This document shows, in pieces, positions 32,716 through 48,464 of a stretch of 64,000 nucleotides of DNA. Numbering within the stretch: the first letter of the stretch is position 1; each line of letters opens with the position of its first letter. Below the pieces are notes generated by a model. The model was given only the letters and a program-made list of their open reading frames with translations. It was not told the DNA's origin and did no database searches. Position numbers and translations under genes: made by a program. The DNA comes from Chimonanthus salicifolius (Eukaryota; Streptophyta; Magnoliopsida; Laurales; Calycanthaceae), in contig CM023539.1 in NCBI GenBank assembly GCA_013350335.1, positions 46,796,631 through 46,860,630 of the forward strand, given 5' to 3'.

Positions 32716-35700
32716 CATGACTTCTCTGTCATTGTATATTGTTGTGTCGCTTCCTCCAATTGCTTTGAACTGTGGATTGGATTTTATCATTTGACTTTTG
32801 TGTAACCAATTTATCATTGGAAATACTCATTAAATAGGGATAGATCATAGGAGATTCGAACCTATAACCTTCCATTTCTTGAAGTCGGAGGCAACCGATT
32901 GAGCTACACCTAAATGAGTTCATCTATGGAAATTTTACGTTAGACATCCTACACTTTTCCACATGTAAATTCAAAAAAAAAATTATCATAAAAAGTAACT
33001 TTTTTATTTTTTTAGTACTAGCCAGGGGTCGAAATCTCAAAATTTCCACAACTGAGATATCTCGACCGATACGTATAGTATCAGTCAGAGATAAAAAAAT
33101 TCAGCCGAATATCGGTGTACCTTTCCTGATTAAGTTTCACATAGTGAGCCACATGAGAGTATAGATTCACGTTGGATAGATCAATTTTGGATTGTAGCAT
33201 AAAAGTTAACATTGTTTTTGGATAGAAAATTGATATGGTCCCTATCATATAAAAAAATTGCAGTTTTTTATGTCTCCATCTTTGTCTCTATTTACAGTTT
33301 TTTATTTCAAAAAATTACTCTTTTATTTAATTTTATTATAAACTATTTTATCCGTTAATAATAATCTATCATGTAAGGTTACATGGTTGTCTTTTTTCTA
33401 AAGGTGCCGTATTCAACTACATCATGGTTGACTATTTTATAATTTTACACGATGGATGATATTGTGGTCCTTTCTCTTGGCAATTTGCGATGATGCATCT
33501 CACATCTTTAGGCTCATCTGAGTTTTCAAAAACACTAAGACATAATGTGTGGCTTGCACGAAGCTACCTACATTCAGAATTTTACTTCGATGCTCTCGTA
33601 TTTAAGGAGAGGTAGGAGGTCTTAAATTTCTTCGTCATAAACAAATACATATTTAGATCAAATTAATCGAGTCAACTGAGTGAGTCATACATAAGTATTT
33701 TTCTTGATCATCATTGTTATCATAATCATCAAAGTCCGTCTTTTCAGATACTCTAATTCTATAACTACTATTATTTAGACTTGGCATAAAAACTCGAGAA
33801 AACAAATGAGGATATTTTTTTATTATTTTTAATTAAAAAAAAAAACTGTTAGCCAAGAAAGGGTTGAGTTGATTTGCATCCCTTCAGTGCACTTCTGACT
33901 TTTGCCAAATTGGATGGCACTGAGTTACTAATTTATGCTTCTTTGAATTAAGCTCAATATTTTTTTGTCATTGGTAGAAAGGTACAATAATATCCGTTGT
34001 TATAAAACATCCTGGCAGTTATTACTTCCCTTTTGGATAATAAATAAATAATATAGAAAAAGTCAAGATTTTTGTTGGACTGTGGCTTTTTCACCTAATC
34101 TGCATTCTCGTCATCAGTGAAAAAGAGCATTCTAGCATCGCCAATTGCATGAAATTTCCGTAAAATCCATGCCATCTATATGCATTTATCACTGCTTGCA
34201 CTGGGCTCTTCTGCTGCTTGCCATATTTTCATGATTTTCGAGAATTCTCTCCTTTGCATAATGATCAGAACTTCACAAAATCAAGAAAATACTTTCCAAA
34301 ACGGCTGACATATCCACGAGTCAAATTGATAAATAGAGTGCATGTTTCTTGCAATGGTAGAATTATCATGCAGACCAAGTAATCTGCTGATAATCTTATT
34401 AAAACATTAATATGAGGAATTCCAAGAGGAAGAAGAGGGAGAAACAGAGCCAAGCTGATTTTTTTAATTTCCTAAATGATCATTTTCATTAAACAAAATG
34501 TTCAGTGATGCAAGCACAGGTAGTGTAAAAAACCGTTCCGATTGCTCGCTAGGTTTTTTGGTCCAAAAATCTTGCAGTTTATGGATCCATTAACTGATCA
34601 AGTTTCTATGATCCAGTTACGTATCGATTGGTTGACGAACAACACCAAAGATAAATAAGTTTCTCGAGGATTTCATGTGTTCTTGATTAAGTTAAGAATA
34701 AGTCCTCTTTCAAATTTAAATTAATGAAAAACGAAACAAGAAGAAGAAGATGTGAATTAAGTCTATGCTTAATCAAAACTTAATACAAGAACGACATAAA
34801 ATCAAATAATCATTCTTGGAACTTGTAGTTGAATCTTCAATACAAAGGTGGTGGGACCGCCCCATCCCAAAGGTGTGGGCTCTCGGCCCTGGTTCTCTAC
34901 TAAACTCATTGAGTTCCAAAATGTTCCAAAAATTCTTATTAATGAACTGAAAAATTCAGCCACAATGGTGAACCTAAGGACCAAACTATGGTTGGTTTTA
35001 GACCAAACCCTAGCTAGGACGAATTTGACTTCCTAAATACAAAATGGTAATCAAATTAGCACAGGATTACATCCTCATTTGGGTGTGCTAATGAAAATTC
35101 ACAAAAGAAACACAAAATCTTAAAATAGACAAAAGGCTCTCCAACGAGCACCAGGGGCTCCTGCTTCCAAAAATCTTTTTTGTGCATGGACTTGTACTCA
35201 GATTCCACCCACTCTTCAATCATCCAATCTGAAAGCACTAGGGGCTCCTGCTACCAAAACAACACAGCAACAGCCTCTAGCTCCTTGACATCGTTCTTCT
35301 TGGCCTGCCATCATGATGGTTTTGCGCCCCTTCGAAGGCGTTCTGTCCTTTAGATGGGACTTGATAACAAATCAGATAAAACCACACCAAATCTAGTCCT
35401 CCCTGTTAGGATAGATTATGAAAAATCTCTTACAATTATGTTCAGATATTCAATAAAGAAGGTTACTAGTCCTTAGGATTGTTATATCTATCTTAATAAT
35501 CCTAAATCTGACAGAGTTCAGTCTTGAGCATCTGTCTTTTTCTTTTCTTTTTTAAAAGACAGAAGGTTGTTTTCAAAGGAGCAAAACTGATTGAGCAATG
35601 GATGTCTTTAGGACTGTGAGATATGTTTTCACAGGATAAATTACTTCATTAGGCACCCACAATTTTCGTTGCAGTGGCTTCACATGTAACTATCAATTTT

Positions 35701-36239
35701 CTTTCATTGATAGCTAATTCATATGAATATTTAAAAACTCAAAACTAGTCCAAGTTATTAATTTCATGCCTAGAGTTAGATGTGATACTTGGCATCTGTA
35801 GCTTCAGAGTTGAGCTATAATTCCAATATATAGTTCTGTATTGCCACTTCCCACTAAATGGAGGAGAAATGTTCCAATAATCAAATTCATCTGGAAAAAC
35901 CAGAAGTTGTACTAGAACTAAAAATTAATCACTACTGTGCCTTGAGGTGGATGCCAATTCTGTTCCTTGTATGAATCTTTCCACTTGACATCTGTCAAGT
36001 TGAGTGGATGAGCTCGAGTTGAATCAAGTCTAACTGAGATTTTGAACTATGATTCTAGTACATAGAGACCGTGTTACCCATCCCCTGTTTAAGACCCCAC
36101 TAGGAAGGGGCCAAGTGACCAAAAGGAAAAAATCAAACCCACCAAGTGAATCTACAAGTTATTTGGGAATTCTAAAAAAATTCAGTTTGACGATTAAGTG
36201 TCCGTGTAAATTTCAGAGTTGAAAAGCTCATAATTTTGG
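32716..36239. other. Intergenic region between the gypsy fragment and NLR B
   Basis: The stretch 32,716-32,825 resembles 30,253-30,376 ('atgacttctctgtcattg', then 'ccaattgcttt'). A tRNA-like SINE head lies at 32,844-32,920 and TATCGG-type repeat words near 33,040-33,120. At 35,146 and 35,233 a 'gcaccaggggctcctgct' phrase is repeated 87 bp apart in a GC-richer patch that may be retroelement remains. No gene is recognised. Homology between NLR A and B ends near 36,240. Confidence 0.45.
32844..32920 (-). repeat. tRNA-like sequence (SINE head or tRNA pseudogene)
   Basis: On the minus strand an A-box-like GGTGTAGCTCAATCGGTTG and a B-box-like AGGTTCGAATCTCC lie at tRNA spacing, and the ends (TCATTTAGG and CCTATGA) could form an acceptor-like stem. 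The D-arm GCTC has no GAGC partner, so it is not a functional tRNA gene. Confidence 0.5.
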
Positions 36240-36323
36240 GTTATGTGCAATTATAAGTTAGTAGGTCTCTATTGTGATTAATTACTAAAAAAACATTGAA
36301 AAAAAAAATGATGGTTGATATCT

Positions 36324-39300
36324 TTACCTTTTATGCAAATAGAATACATCTTTAATAAATCTTTCTCTTGTACTCTCATCATTCCATTCCTCCAATGCTT
36401 GTACCCAATCCAGCGAGCCAATCAACTTGCTTATATTTGGAGCATTTTGAGGACCTAGACAGAGCCTCTTCATATTTGGACAGTCTACCACAGATACGGT
36501 TCTCAAAGAAGGCCAACTCAGAATTAGACCTTGTTGGTTCAAACTAGTTAGCCCGGGCAGATCCACTAATAATAAAGTGTTCAACTGAGGAAGCGCATAG
36601 TTTTCCATTAATTCTCGTATCTCCTCTGCAATTATCATCTCCATTCCATCACAGTGAGCTATTAAAAGCCAGTCAAGATTATTTAAATCTTGAGCAAGAT
36701 TTAAAGAGAAAATACTTCTAAAGCCATGACATCGGAATATCTCTATTCTTTCTAGGCTTTGGAAATATTTTTCTGGAAGTGATCCAAATGCATGTGTCTC
36801 ATTTGCGTCTATCAAGTTCACCACTTTCGTGCACTCCGCAATTCGAAGACTTTTCAGTTGTTGAGTTCTTCCTGCAAATGTAGGTGAGAAGACATAACTC
36901 AGGTTGTGGCATCGATACACAAATAACTTCTCTAAACTTTGAAGGCTACCATCTGGTACTTCCCCCTTCCAATATACATCAACGCAGGCAGCTCACCCAA
37001 AATAAGTTCTTTCAATCTTGGCAGAACAACATCTCCTTCTGTAAAACCCTCTGAGTTGAATATCTCTCGCAAGCCGTGACAAACAATTATTTCAAGTTTC
37101 ACAAGATTTTGCAACCACTTCAACAGATCACACGGAAAGGCCACGGTTATTTTATTACAGCTAAACACTCTGAGGACCTTAAGATTTCCAAAGAACCCAG
37201 ATGGTTGTGGACTATGGAATACTTTCTCTAGTTTCTCCAAACGTTCAAGTTCTAGCACTTTCAGACTCGTGAATGCATAAAGAGAAGCCTCTCCCACATC
37301 AAAGACACATTCCATTTCACCACATTCTACGAGTCGCAGGCACTCTAATTCATTAAAATCAAGTCCTTGCAGTTCAGAGAAATTCCTGATACACTCATTG
37401 TGCACTAGCTGAAGTTCCTTTGTTCTTTCAAGCAACACCTTCACCCAATTTGGAATTGGATATGATATATTGCCAATCGTCATACCCCTAGTTCTCCACC
37501 TCCTCACATTGTAACACTTACCCAAACATATGCAGAATTCTGTGAGGTTTGTCCAAGGACCTAAGATTTCTTGTGACAATAGCTCATCGTTCTCTACATG
37601 GACATGCAAACTTGTCAAGCGAGTCAAGGCTTCTATCTCCGACAAGCTGGCTTGATTCACATTTCCATTTCCTTTTACCTCCCATTTACTGAAGCTAAAG
37701 CCCATGTTTAGTTCTTCGAGGCGAGTCAACCTCGATATCACGTTTGGTGCAACAACTTGAAGCTGAGTGTTTCTGAGATCCAAGATCCTTAGGTTAGTTA
37801 ATCCTCCAAATTCAATTGGCAATTCACAAATACCAGACTCATCTAGGATAAGAATCTCCAGTTTCTTCAGTTTGCCAATTAGAGTCACATCTTTTAACTG
37901 AGGACATCTAGCAAGCCAGAGTGTTCGGAGGTTCATCAGGTATTGCAGAGATGAAGGCAATGTTGGAATATTGATTTGACACAGATCAAGAACTCTAAGG
38001 CCTTTCATTCCCTCAAAGAAGCTATCTGGAATATTTTTCAAAGAATGATTACTGTCTAATGATAAGGTTAACACATGAGGGCACTCTAGGACATCAGGCA
38101 ATTTTTCAATTTGGTTTTTGGAAAGTATAATCCTCTTGTATCTTTCCAAGTTTTCCTTTTCAGGCCACTCTTTCAGTCCTGATCCAACTTTGAACAAAAA
38201 CCCGTTGGCCTCCCTTGAAGCTATTGATATGGCCACATCACGGACGACATCATGCATTACTACTTTCCATTTTTCATCTCCTTCTATCAACAAGGAAGAA
38301 TCCTTAAGTTTGCTGAGTAAGGTCTTAGTTCTATCTAATGCTTCGTTTAAAGTAACAATATCATTAAACAGACCTTCTCCCATCCCATATGCTGCAAAAT
38401 TCATTGGAGAGATAGAATTACCATCTGGAGTCAATAAACAGAACAAGAAACATGACTTTGCTTCCTCACTTTCTAAGTAATTATAACTCAGCTCTATAGA
38501 AGCAAAAACCTTTCCATTCATACCCATGATGTTTGATGGATTAGACCTTTTCAGCTGTAACAAGGCATCTCTCCAAACAAACTCCTCTTTACCTCTTAAT
38601 GCCCGTGCAAGTGTGACAACAGCAAGGGGTAGCCCCCCACATTCTGTGACTACCTCCTTAGCAATGTCAATAAGGGGTGGTGAATCAATGCCATCACCTG
38701 CATTCTCTTTGAACAGACACCATGAGTCTTGTTCAGACAAAGTTTTCATTTCAATCTGTAATTGGCAATCCATAGCACTGCAGATATCTCTGCTTCGTGT
38801 TGTCAATATGATTTTAATACCCTTAAAGCTATTATCTCCATAAGGTATTCCAGCATCAACTAAATCCAATCTTTCCCATAGATTATCCAAGATTATAAGG
38901 ATTGGGTTCTCCTCCTTGACTCTTTCTATCATCGTCAATGCTCTCACCATTTCACTCTCACAGTGGAGACGCATGCCTAATTGCTCCGCAATCTCACCTT
39001 GGATCTTCTTAAGGTCAGGTTTTTGATACAGGGTAACCAATACAACCTCGCTAAATAGTTTTTCTCTTTTCACTCGTTTTGCTACCTCCTTTATCAACAT
39101 GGTCTTGCCCACTCCTCCCATCCCACAAACCCCAATTATGTTTATTTTTTCGTCCTTCAATGCATCTGTAACCTGCTTCATGGATAGTTCCGTCGATTCA
39201 AAAGCCACAAATTCTCTAGTGATCAAAGATTCTATGGTGGGAGTAGGTCTTGGGTATGATATTGTACATGAATTCCCAATTGTTTGCAACTGATTGACAA

Positions 39301-39658
39301 AAGTAATCACAGTTTTTGCACCTTTACCTATTCTATAGCGTGACTTGAGGTCAAAGCATGTCCTACTTTCATTTAGTCCATAATTCAATGCCTCTACTGC
39401 TGCTTCTATCCGTGACAGTGCATCTAGCCACTGCAGCACTGTATCAGTGATCACTTCTCCATTCCTACGAGCTGCATTAACTAAGCCCTCGATCTCATTT
39501 CTCTTCCTAAGCAAGTTATCAATTTCATTCCTTAGATTGTCAACGTTTTGTTTGTAACGAATAACATAGCCCGCTTGACGCGTAACAGTAACAACTAAGG
39601 CCTTGCCAACTTGAGCAATTGGGGTGACCACAATCGCCAAGATTTCTAAGATAAACAT
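36324..39658 (-). pseudogene. CC-NBS-LRR gene B, frameshifted close paralogue of gene A
   Basis: Starts at ATG 39,656-39,658, directly after acceptor CTACAG (39,666). The first frame runs 908 codons to a stop at 36,932-36,934; homology to A resumes in another frame from 36,920 to 36,324. Where A has CTTCCAAATAT (plus strand), B has CTTCCAATAT near 36,971, so one base is missing. The NB-ARC is otherwise complete, with GMGGVGKTM (the second P-loop Thr is Met), LIILDNLW, KIILTTRSRD, GGLPLA and MHDV. Without repair, the product loses the last roughly 200 residues of LRR. The terminal-intron donor AAAAG|GTAAAG is kept, but A's acceptor ATTGCAG reads ATTGCAC here. It is possibly still expressed as a shortened CNL; an assembly error is an alternative for the frameshift. 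Confidence 0.85.
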
Positions 39659-39665
39659 TTTTTGC

Positions 39666-39779
39666 CTGTAGATGAAAGCAGTTATCAATGATGCAAGCAA
39701 CAGCAACTCCGGCAACACGAAATGAAGAGAAGAAAGCAAGTAAGGATCTATTGTAAAAGAAGAGAAGAAAGGTGCATAC
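39666..39779 (-). other. 5'-UTR intron of NLR gene B
   Basis: The donor CACAAG|GTATGCACC (39,778-39,779) and acceptor TTCATCTACAG (39,666) bracket 114 bp containing about one and a half 35-bp units. The following exon has only seven bases before the ATG. This is inferred from splice-site sequence. Confidence 0.55.
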
Positions 39780-39865
39780 CTTGTGTCTGCAAATCTTTTG
39801 CAGTGACGTCTCCAACAAGCTCAATATTAGCAGGGATGTATTGCAGTTAACATTAGTATCGATGC

Positions 39866-39872
39866 TTTTATA
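39866..39872 (-). promoter_or_regulatory. TATA box of NLR gene B
   Basis: GGTTATAAAAGC on the minus strand lies about 90 bp before the first-exon donor, with a counterpart at 29,239-29,245. Confidence 0.55.
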
Positions 39873-42800
39873 ACCTTCCATCACATGGATGGTAACGCCA
39901 ACGTTGTCTTCTTCTTCCTCGGAGAGATCGCATTCTCTTTCCACGATACCTTCGTGGTTGGTGTATCACTCCGCCAAGTAGAGGTTTGGAATTGAAGGAA
40001 CGGTGCAAACACCACTGTGAATATTTTCAAAAATATTATACTATTATTATCAAACAAGTTTGCCGATGCCTTCAGCTACCTGTTCGCCTTTAGTAAAATC
40101 GCCAATAAGTATAAAAAAAATTCTTTTGCTATCGATGTAGTACTCAGTGCCATGAGTGATGTTAAGCAAGAAAGTACCACTTCATTGCCGACCCTCGCAG
40201 ATGCCAGAGAACAGCATAGAGCAAAATTACAATTTACAACGACAATTAACCCACAAAGGCTGTAATCTCTAATTACATAATCATTCTAATAGATTCTAAC
40301 ACTACAAACATATAATGTACAATCAAGTGATGAAAGCCCCAAGTTTGAAAGCAAGAGGTAAAGAAAACAGAGAAAACAGAGAGCGGAAAAACCCAAATGC
40401 CGGGCAGCAGCATGTGTAGTGCCGATGAGAACGCGGTGGCCGGAGTTGAAACTTTTAAATAAGGAGGAGGATACAATGATGGCCAACCACCACTGCTCCT
40501 CTCATCCTCTGAAATCTGAACGACAATGGTCAGACAGAGGAAGACAAATTTACAGGTGATGCAACCTACAATTAGCCGGTTGCGAAGATCATGGCTATTT
40601 TTCATTAATTTTGAAATCCTAATGACAAGTTGCAAAATTATTACCAAAAGCACTAGATTTAATCTAATGGTTGTTTAATCGTTGTGTACTTCATGATGAT
40701 TAATGCATGTATGGATCTTTTCATATTCAGTAGTAGTGTAGTGGTATAATTAGTTACTGATTTCATAAAATGCCTTTATTTTTAAATTAATTTGAAGAAT
40801 ACCCTTATGTTTTTTATAATTTTAAAAGTTTTAAGAAACTAATTCGCTACAGTTTATTAGAGGTAAATTGATTTTTAAATTCATGATGTAGAGGTCACTT
40901 GGAGGTTAATACTATTTAGTTCAATTCACTTTTCTTTTTAAATTTATTTTCAAATTCATTTTTGAGAAACATTTCATATGTTGCTGTGATATATCAAATC
41001 TCAATTCAATTTTTTTTTTAAAAAAAAAAAATTTGCACTCATTTACTGCTTTTTTGCCAAAAAAAAACTCATGGAAACTTGATCGGATCGTTTAGCTAAT
41101 TTCTTGTTGAATTTTCATATTTTCAAACCATATTCAAGATTAAAGGGAACCTTTTATAATGATTAGTACCCTGTGATAGTCTCCACGAGTAAGTAATTAT
41201 TACCTCTCATTTGCAAAGTATCCGCAAGGCAGCAAGTGGACGGATGGGATTGAAGCCAGCCCATGGAACTCTTACTCAACAAATTATTTTTCATAAAATT
41301 TGAGTTCATTTAATTATTTAGAGATGTTGTATGTTATTTTTCAAGTATAAAAAAAATAAAGAGTATGAAAAATGAGATTTTACCCTTTTTTTCCATAAAA
41401 TAAGAGTTTTTTTTTTCTGTGAACACAAGAAATAAGTTATTTTTATCTTCTTTCAAAAAATCTTTTTTTTTTTTTAAGAACAGTCTCAACTGACCAATCC
41501 TTAGTACATGTGTAAATCTCTCAATTTGCACACGACAGATATACTTAACATCGCTAATTAGAGAGAAGGTCAACTCTAATCTAACACCCCTCAGATCAAA
41601 AGTAGAAGTAGGCCAGCTTCCATTAAATTTCTACCAAATGATAAATGAGTTTAACATGGCTAAGGGTCAAGGTTAAGGGGGATGCAACTAAATGAAGAGG
41701 TGCATGGGAGCAGATGAGGCCAATGTGTGCACCTCTTTGAACCCTAATAATTCAATTTGCCTTGGATTAATTCAATTAACTCATATTTTGTTGTGCCTTG
41801 AATACAATCAAATTTATCTAAGCTGCCCACAAAATTTAACTTTATCACCATTGGAATCTTTGGACCCCAATACAATTGTATTTAGAGCAATCCAATCAAT
41901 TTAAAGTCATCTCATAGATGTGGAAATGAAATCGACTTAATTGGAAGGTTGCGTGAGAGAATTTGAGTGCAGGCAGGGCCCAATTGGGCCTTATTTGGAT
42001 ATATGATAGATGAGAATCTGTGTGAGGCCCATTGACAAGACAGTTAGGGCTAGTGCAACTTGCAGGCTTAAGAATGGACGAGAATTTGTGTGTGGCCCAT
42101 TGACCATCTAGACGGTTACGGCTAGCTACAAACCCAAGTCTTATCCCTGAACTTAGTAAGATAGAAATCTTTAAAGTGTAGTATGACCAAACGGCTTGGG
42201 CTGTAAATTAAGCCAATTTGGTAAATGGACCCAGCTTATACCTTTATGCAAAAGCTAATTGGGCTCATATTAGCTCGTTTTCTGTTACCAAGATACCCTA
42301 TATGGCCGGATACTGTTTCCATGTTATTTCTCCTCTTCCCTTTTCATATTTTTTGCTAATGTTGTCATACTTAGCAATGGGATTAATTTGTTTTGTTTGT
42401 TAAACAGGCTTTGGGTGCAATAGATAAGTCTTTAATAGAAATGGAAGAATTCATAGATAAAGTTGCTTAAAAGGGTACAAATGCAACCCGGATTACTGAA
42501 TTCTATAACCACAAAGGCTTTAGCAGTTTCTCTTAAAGACCCATCAGCTTTTAAATGCTCTCAAGCTTCTAAAACATAAATGGGCTTGGGCTTGGTTGAC
42601 AATGGGAATGATGGCCCACTAGCTTCCAGCCATATGGGCCCTATATTACAATGGGAAGGAGAGCATGAATCTTTTACGGCAATGGATCAATTACACATTA
42701 AAAACTATGATTTATGAGGTTGGGCTTTGTGGTTTTCTTACCTAAGTTGCTGAGCACCTTTAGCTATTAATCATGACTTTAGGTTCAATTCAGGTAAAAA

Positions 42801-45800
42801 ATAAACTCATATAGGCCCTATATTCATCTAATGGGCTTTCCCCATTTACCCGCTTCGAATGAGCTTCGAATGGCCGCATCACTTTTTCTCTATATATTCA
42901 ATGAAAAAAGAAAACTTCAAATTGACAATTAACAATATTTTTTATTGATAGATTTAATGAAACTGATACTGAGTTGAGTTTTTTTTTTTCCCTCTCAATT
43001 GGCTAAATAACAAATTATACTACTTAAAAATTGACATAATTTAGGCCGTCACTTTAGATATATTTGCCAAATATTTCATTCTATAATCTATACTTTATCC
43101 AGTATTCATACCATATTATATCCACCTATAACATAGACTGATATTTCAGACATCAGTTAGAGATCAGGTTGGTACGAGGTTGATATCATTATATTGAATT
43201 TTTAGATATTTTCTAAATTTTTAGGTTATTTTTCAAACTTTTAGAACATAATTCATTCACTATCCGAAATTTTGACTTTAAACTGGTCTAAAACTCCATA
43301 AAAGTGATCATTAATCTTAAAGAAAATATATTCACTCTAAGTTTTCTATTTTTCTATATTTTTTTCTAAAATTAATGATATAATACATATCGCCGATACA
43401 TCCATATTGGTGATATGTATTGGCCAACCGTGATTTAAACCCCTGAACTAAAGCTAGCCCAAGTTCTTCCAATAAGAAATGGATTTGGAGTCGCTGCATA
43501 GGTGGAGGGAGAATAGCAGGGATGTTGATACTTTTCTTAGAAAGGTTCATGTCTAAATCATAGAAATAAGTATAGGTTATTTTGATAGCGGATACGTATT
43601 GAACAATCAGCAATATATCATTTCGCCAAACTAGTGAAACACCGATACTCACCCAATTATCGCCTAATACTGTATGGTATCGGCCGATGCATGTTTTTTT
43701 TATTTTTTTAAATTGATTTTGACTGATTTTTTGAGTTATTTTCACAAATATTTTTGAATTTGAAAGGGTTTAAGAGAAACTTTTTCCTTTCTACAATTAT
43801 TTTTGAGTTATATTCCATTAATTTATTTGAATTTTTACTCTAAGTTAATTTCAAAATTCGAGGTTTTTTTGTGAAAATAAGCTAATGAAATAATATTTAG
43901 TACTTATGAAATTCAATACGGAGCTGTATTAATGTCATTCACATAGTTTTTAATGTGCTTGCGTGACTTTCCAAGATTTTTCTAAAGATTTGATAAATCC
44001 CGGGATTTCTAAGATACTTCCTACTTTTGAGTTTCTTATAGAAAAAAAATAAATGAAGCAATATACAAATCTTTCTATAATTAAATAAAGAGCTCTAAAT
44101 GTGAAGGGTAGAGTTTTTAGGGTCTCTGTATAGTTTTTTTAATATTCTAACTTTCTGACATTCTCATGAAATTCATAATTTTTACAATAAAAAAATTATC
44201 AAATGTAATAGAAGATACATGTCACAAGGGGATGATACTTCATATTATGTATTTCCTCGTGTTCATATTCTTCTTTATAATTTTTTTAGAAATTATTCAA
44301 ACTTTTAGAACATTTTTCAAAACTTTAGGATGTATCAAAATTTGAATTTTAAAGAGCCTAAAACAAAATAATAAAAAAATCGTTACTTAAAAAAAAATAT
44401 TCACCCTAAGTTTTCTATTTTTTTTTGTAATATTTTTGAATTTTTCGACAGAAAAAAAGTTGGAGAGAGAAAACATATCAGTGATACAGGCGTAACGGCG
44501 CTCCAGACATTATTTTGACCCCTCATCAAAATATGTGGCTCCGGAAAAAATCTTCTTGATGGGGAATTAATCAAATCATACCTTTTGAGCTCTTCAAAAG
44601 TTAATCTCTTTAAAATTTAAATTATCTTTTTAATCTTAAGTTTGTCCAGCAACATGTGAATCTTTTATTAGTTCTATTACCATTATTATTGGTGAATATC
44701 TTTTATGTGGATTAAATTACACTATAAACCCTTGAGCTCAACACAATAGAGACATGATTTACACAAAGTTGTCACTTGTTAGGTTAGCTTCTGTTGCTAT
44801 CCAACTTGCTCCTGTGTTGGAATACAGTGGAATATTCCAATATTTCGACCATACAATTTTCATTCTAAAACGAAGACCATGAAAGAATAAGAAAATGATA
44901 TAAAGGTGAAGACAAAAACAATATTGTAAATAAATGCATTAACTATTTAAAAATACCCTTTAAAGGAAAAAAATATTTTAAAATATCTGCATAAAAATTG
45001 CATGAGATAGTTGAAGTGGCAAAATGAAAACTAGGTACAAAGGTGAATATTTTAAAGTTAAATTTGCTGGAAAAAAAAAAAAGAAAAGAATGTAATGAAA
45101 TAGACTCTATCGGCCTAAATGAAATAAAAGAATCTTGGTTTGATTGGATTTAAAAGTAAAAAAATCTTTTTTTATGACCAAAGTATTTAGACCTTGAGCA
45201 TCCAATTAATCTTTATGGTATGCCAAACCTTTCTACCTACATAAATAAAATAACTTTACAAAGAGTGAACTTTTAAAATGGAATGAAAACTTCCATTTTC
45301 TTAACTCAGTTCTTCACTATTAATCCTACTCTTTTTAGTTAAATAATATAATTTTTTTAAAATCTATCTCATTATATTTTTTGAAATAAATAAAATGTTC
45401 CATTTACTACCAAATGAATATTCACCCCAAGATCTTAAATAATCTAAGCTAAAAGAAATTTTTACAATCTAAGAACCTAAGATTTTTTGTGGTAGTTGTC
45501 TGGTCCGTTGAGGAACAACCATCCACTTGAGTTGCTTCTTTCCTTTTCAGTTTAAGTTGTTGGGGTCCATATTAGATGCTGAGAAATATGGGCACATTGG
45601 TCATTAAAAAATTACAGAATTGTATTTAGTGGATTGGCCATTTTATATCTGACCGTCCAATCATTGCCCTACACCTTTGGCACTCGATTGACGGCAGAGG
45701 TAAGTTATCTACGTGTGAAGATACAGTTCACAGATATCATGAGGAAGAAGACGAAAGTGTGGACTGGAACTTTCCCCATGTACACGAGAAGAATGCTCCA

Positions 45801-45960
45801 TGACTGCCACTTGTAAAAAGCTACAGGCACGCACCATGCATAATTGCATATCACCCCTCCTATCGATAGAAAAATCCCATGCATTCTCAGCCGTTCAAAT
45901 CCTATCTTCCTGCCACGTGTCACTGTCCTTGAGATATTTTCATCAAGCTCTACCTCCTCC
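39873..45960. other. Long AT-rich intergenic region between NLR B and THI1
   Basis: No gene is recognised. Short open frames at 40,017-40,265 (+) and 40,273-40,653 (-) show no known motif. Near 42,000-42,110 a 'gagaat(c/t)tgtgtg(a/t)ggcccattgac' phrase occurs twice. TATCGGCCGAT-type repeat words occur at 43,140-43,700 and a possible remnant near 44,480. The rest is AT-rich. Confidence 0.45.
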
Positions 45961-46046
45961 TGTACAAATACCTCCTCTCCCCCCTCTTCCAACTGCATCA
46001 GCCCTTCCACAGCCCACTTCTCATCATCTCCTCTGCTTCTCTTTAA

Positions 46047-47830
<1,784 letters not shown>

Positions 47831-48441
47831 AAGGGAACAGAAAGAAATACCAACAACTCAAGAAGAAGGAAGCTGCAGAAGCAGCAGCAGAAGAAGAAGG
47901 GGAGTCGTGAACATTTTCGTGTTTGTGGGATGTTGTGAGGTGTTTTCTTCCTTTTAGGATTTTTAGAAAGAAGCATTGGGCTTCTATTTTGCTCTTTTTT
48001 CTCTCTTTTCAACTTTTCTCTTTCTTTATAAATAAATAATATGGTGGTTTTTCTTCTATGAAGAAGCTTCATTGTACTCTTTTTATGTCATTTTTATGAA
48101 GCGTCATCCATGGAGGTTTCGATTTTATTTTATTTAATAAACCCTATAAAGATTTGGATATGTAGTATGGTTAGTTTACAGGATGGAAAGGACATGAACG
48201 AATAGTCTTCAGACTTTTTTATTTCTTAAGTATCACTATGGTGCGAAGGCGCTCTAAAAGCTCTTATTTATAAATTCTCATGAATCAATGCAAACTTAAT
48301 AAAAAGAAAAAGAAAAGATAACTGCAGTTGTGTAGTTATTATTTAATAATGTTTTTCTTAAAGTTTTGATTTAATATAAAAATAAAGAAATAAAATAAAT
48401 AATTTGAAATAATTTTAAAATACATAAAAGGCAAGTAATTT

Positions 48442-48464
48442 GGGAGGGAGGGAGGGAGGGAGGG
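48442..48464 (+). repeat. (GGGA)n run with G-quadruplex potential
   Basis: Six GGG tracts are separated by single A bases, which meets the simple sequence pattern for a G-quadruplex on the plus strand. It lies about 0.6 kb downstream of the THI1 stop codon. Confidence 0.9.

Noticed and set aside
32844..32920. Functional tRNA gene
   Set aside because: A and B boxes are present, but the D-arm does not pair and the fold is incomplete; a SINE head or pseudogene fits better.
47831..48120. TPP riboswitch in the THI1 3' UTR
   Set aside because: Thiamin-linked riboswitches in plants are known in THIC, and I see no TPP aptamer motifs here.
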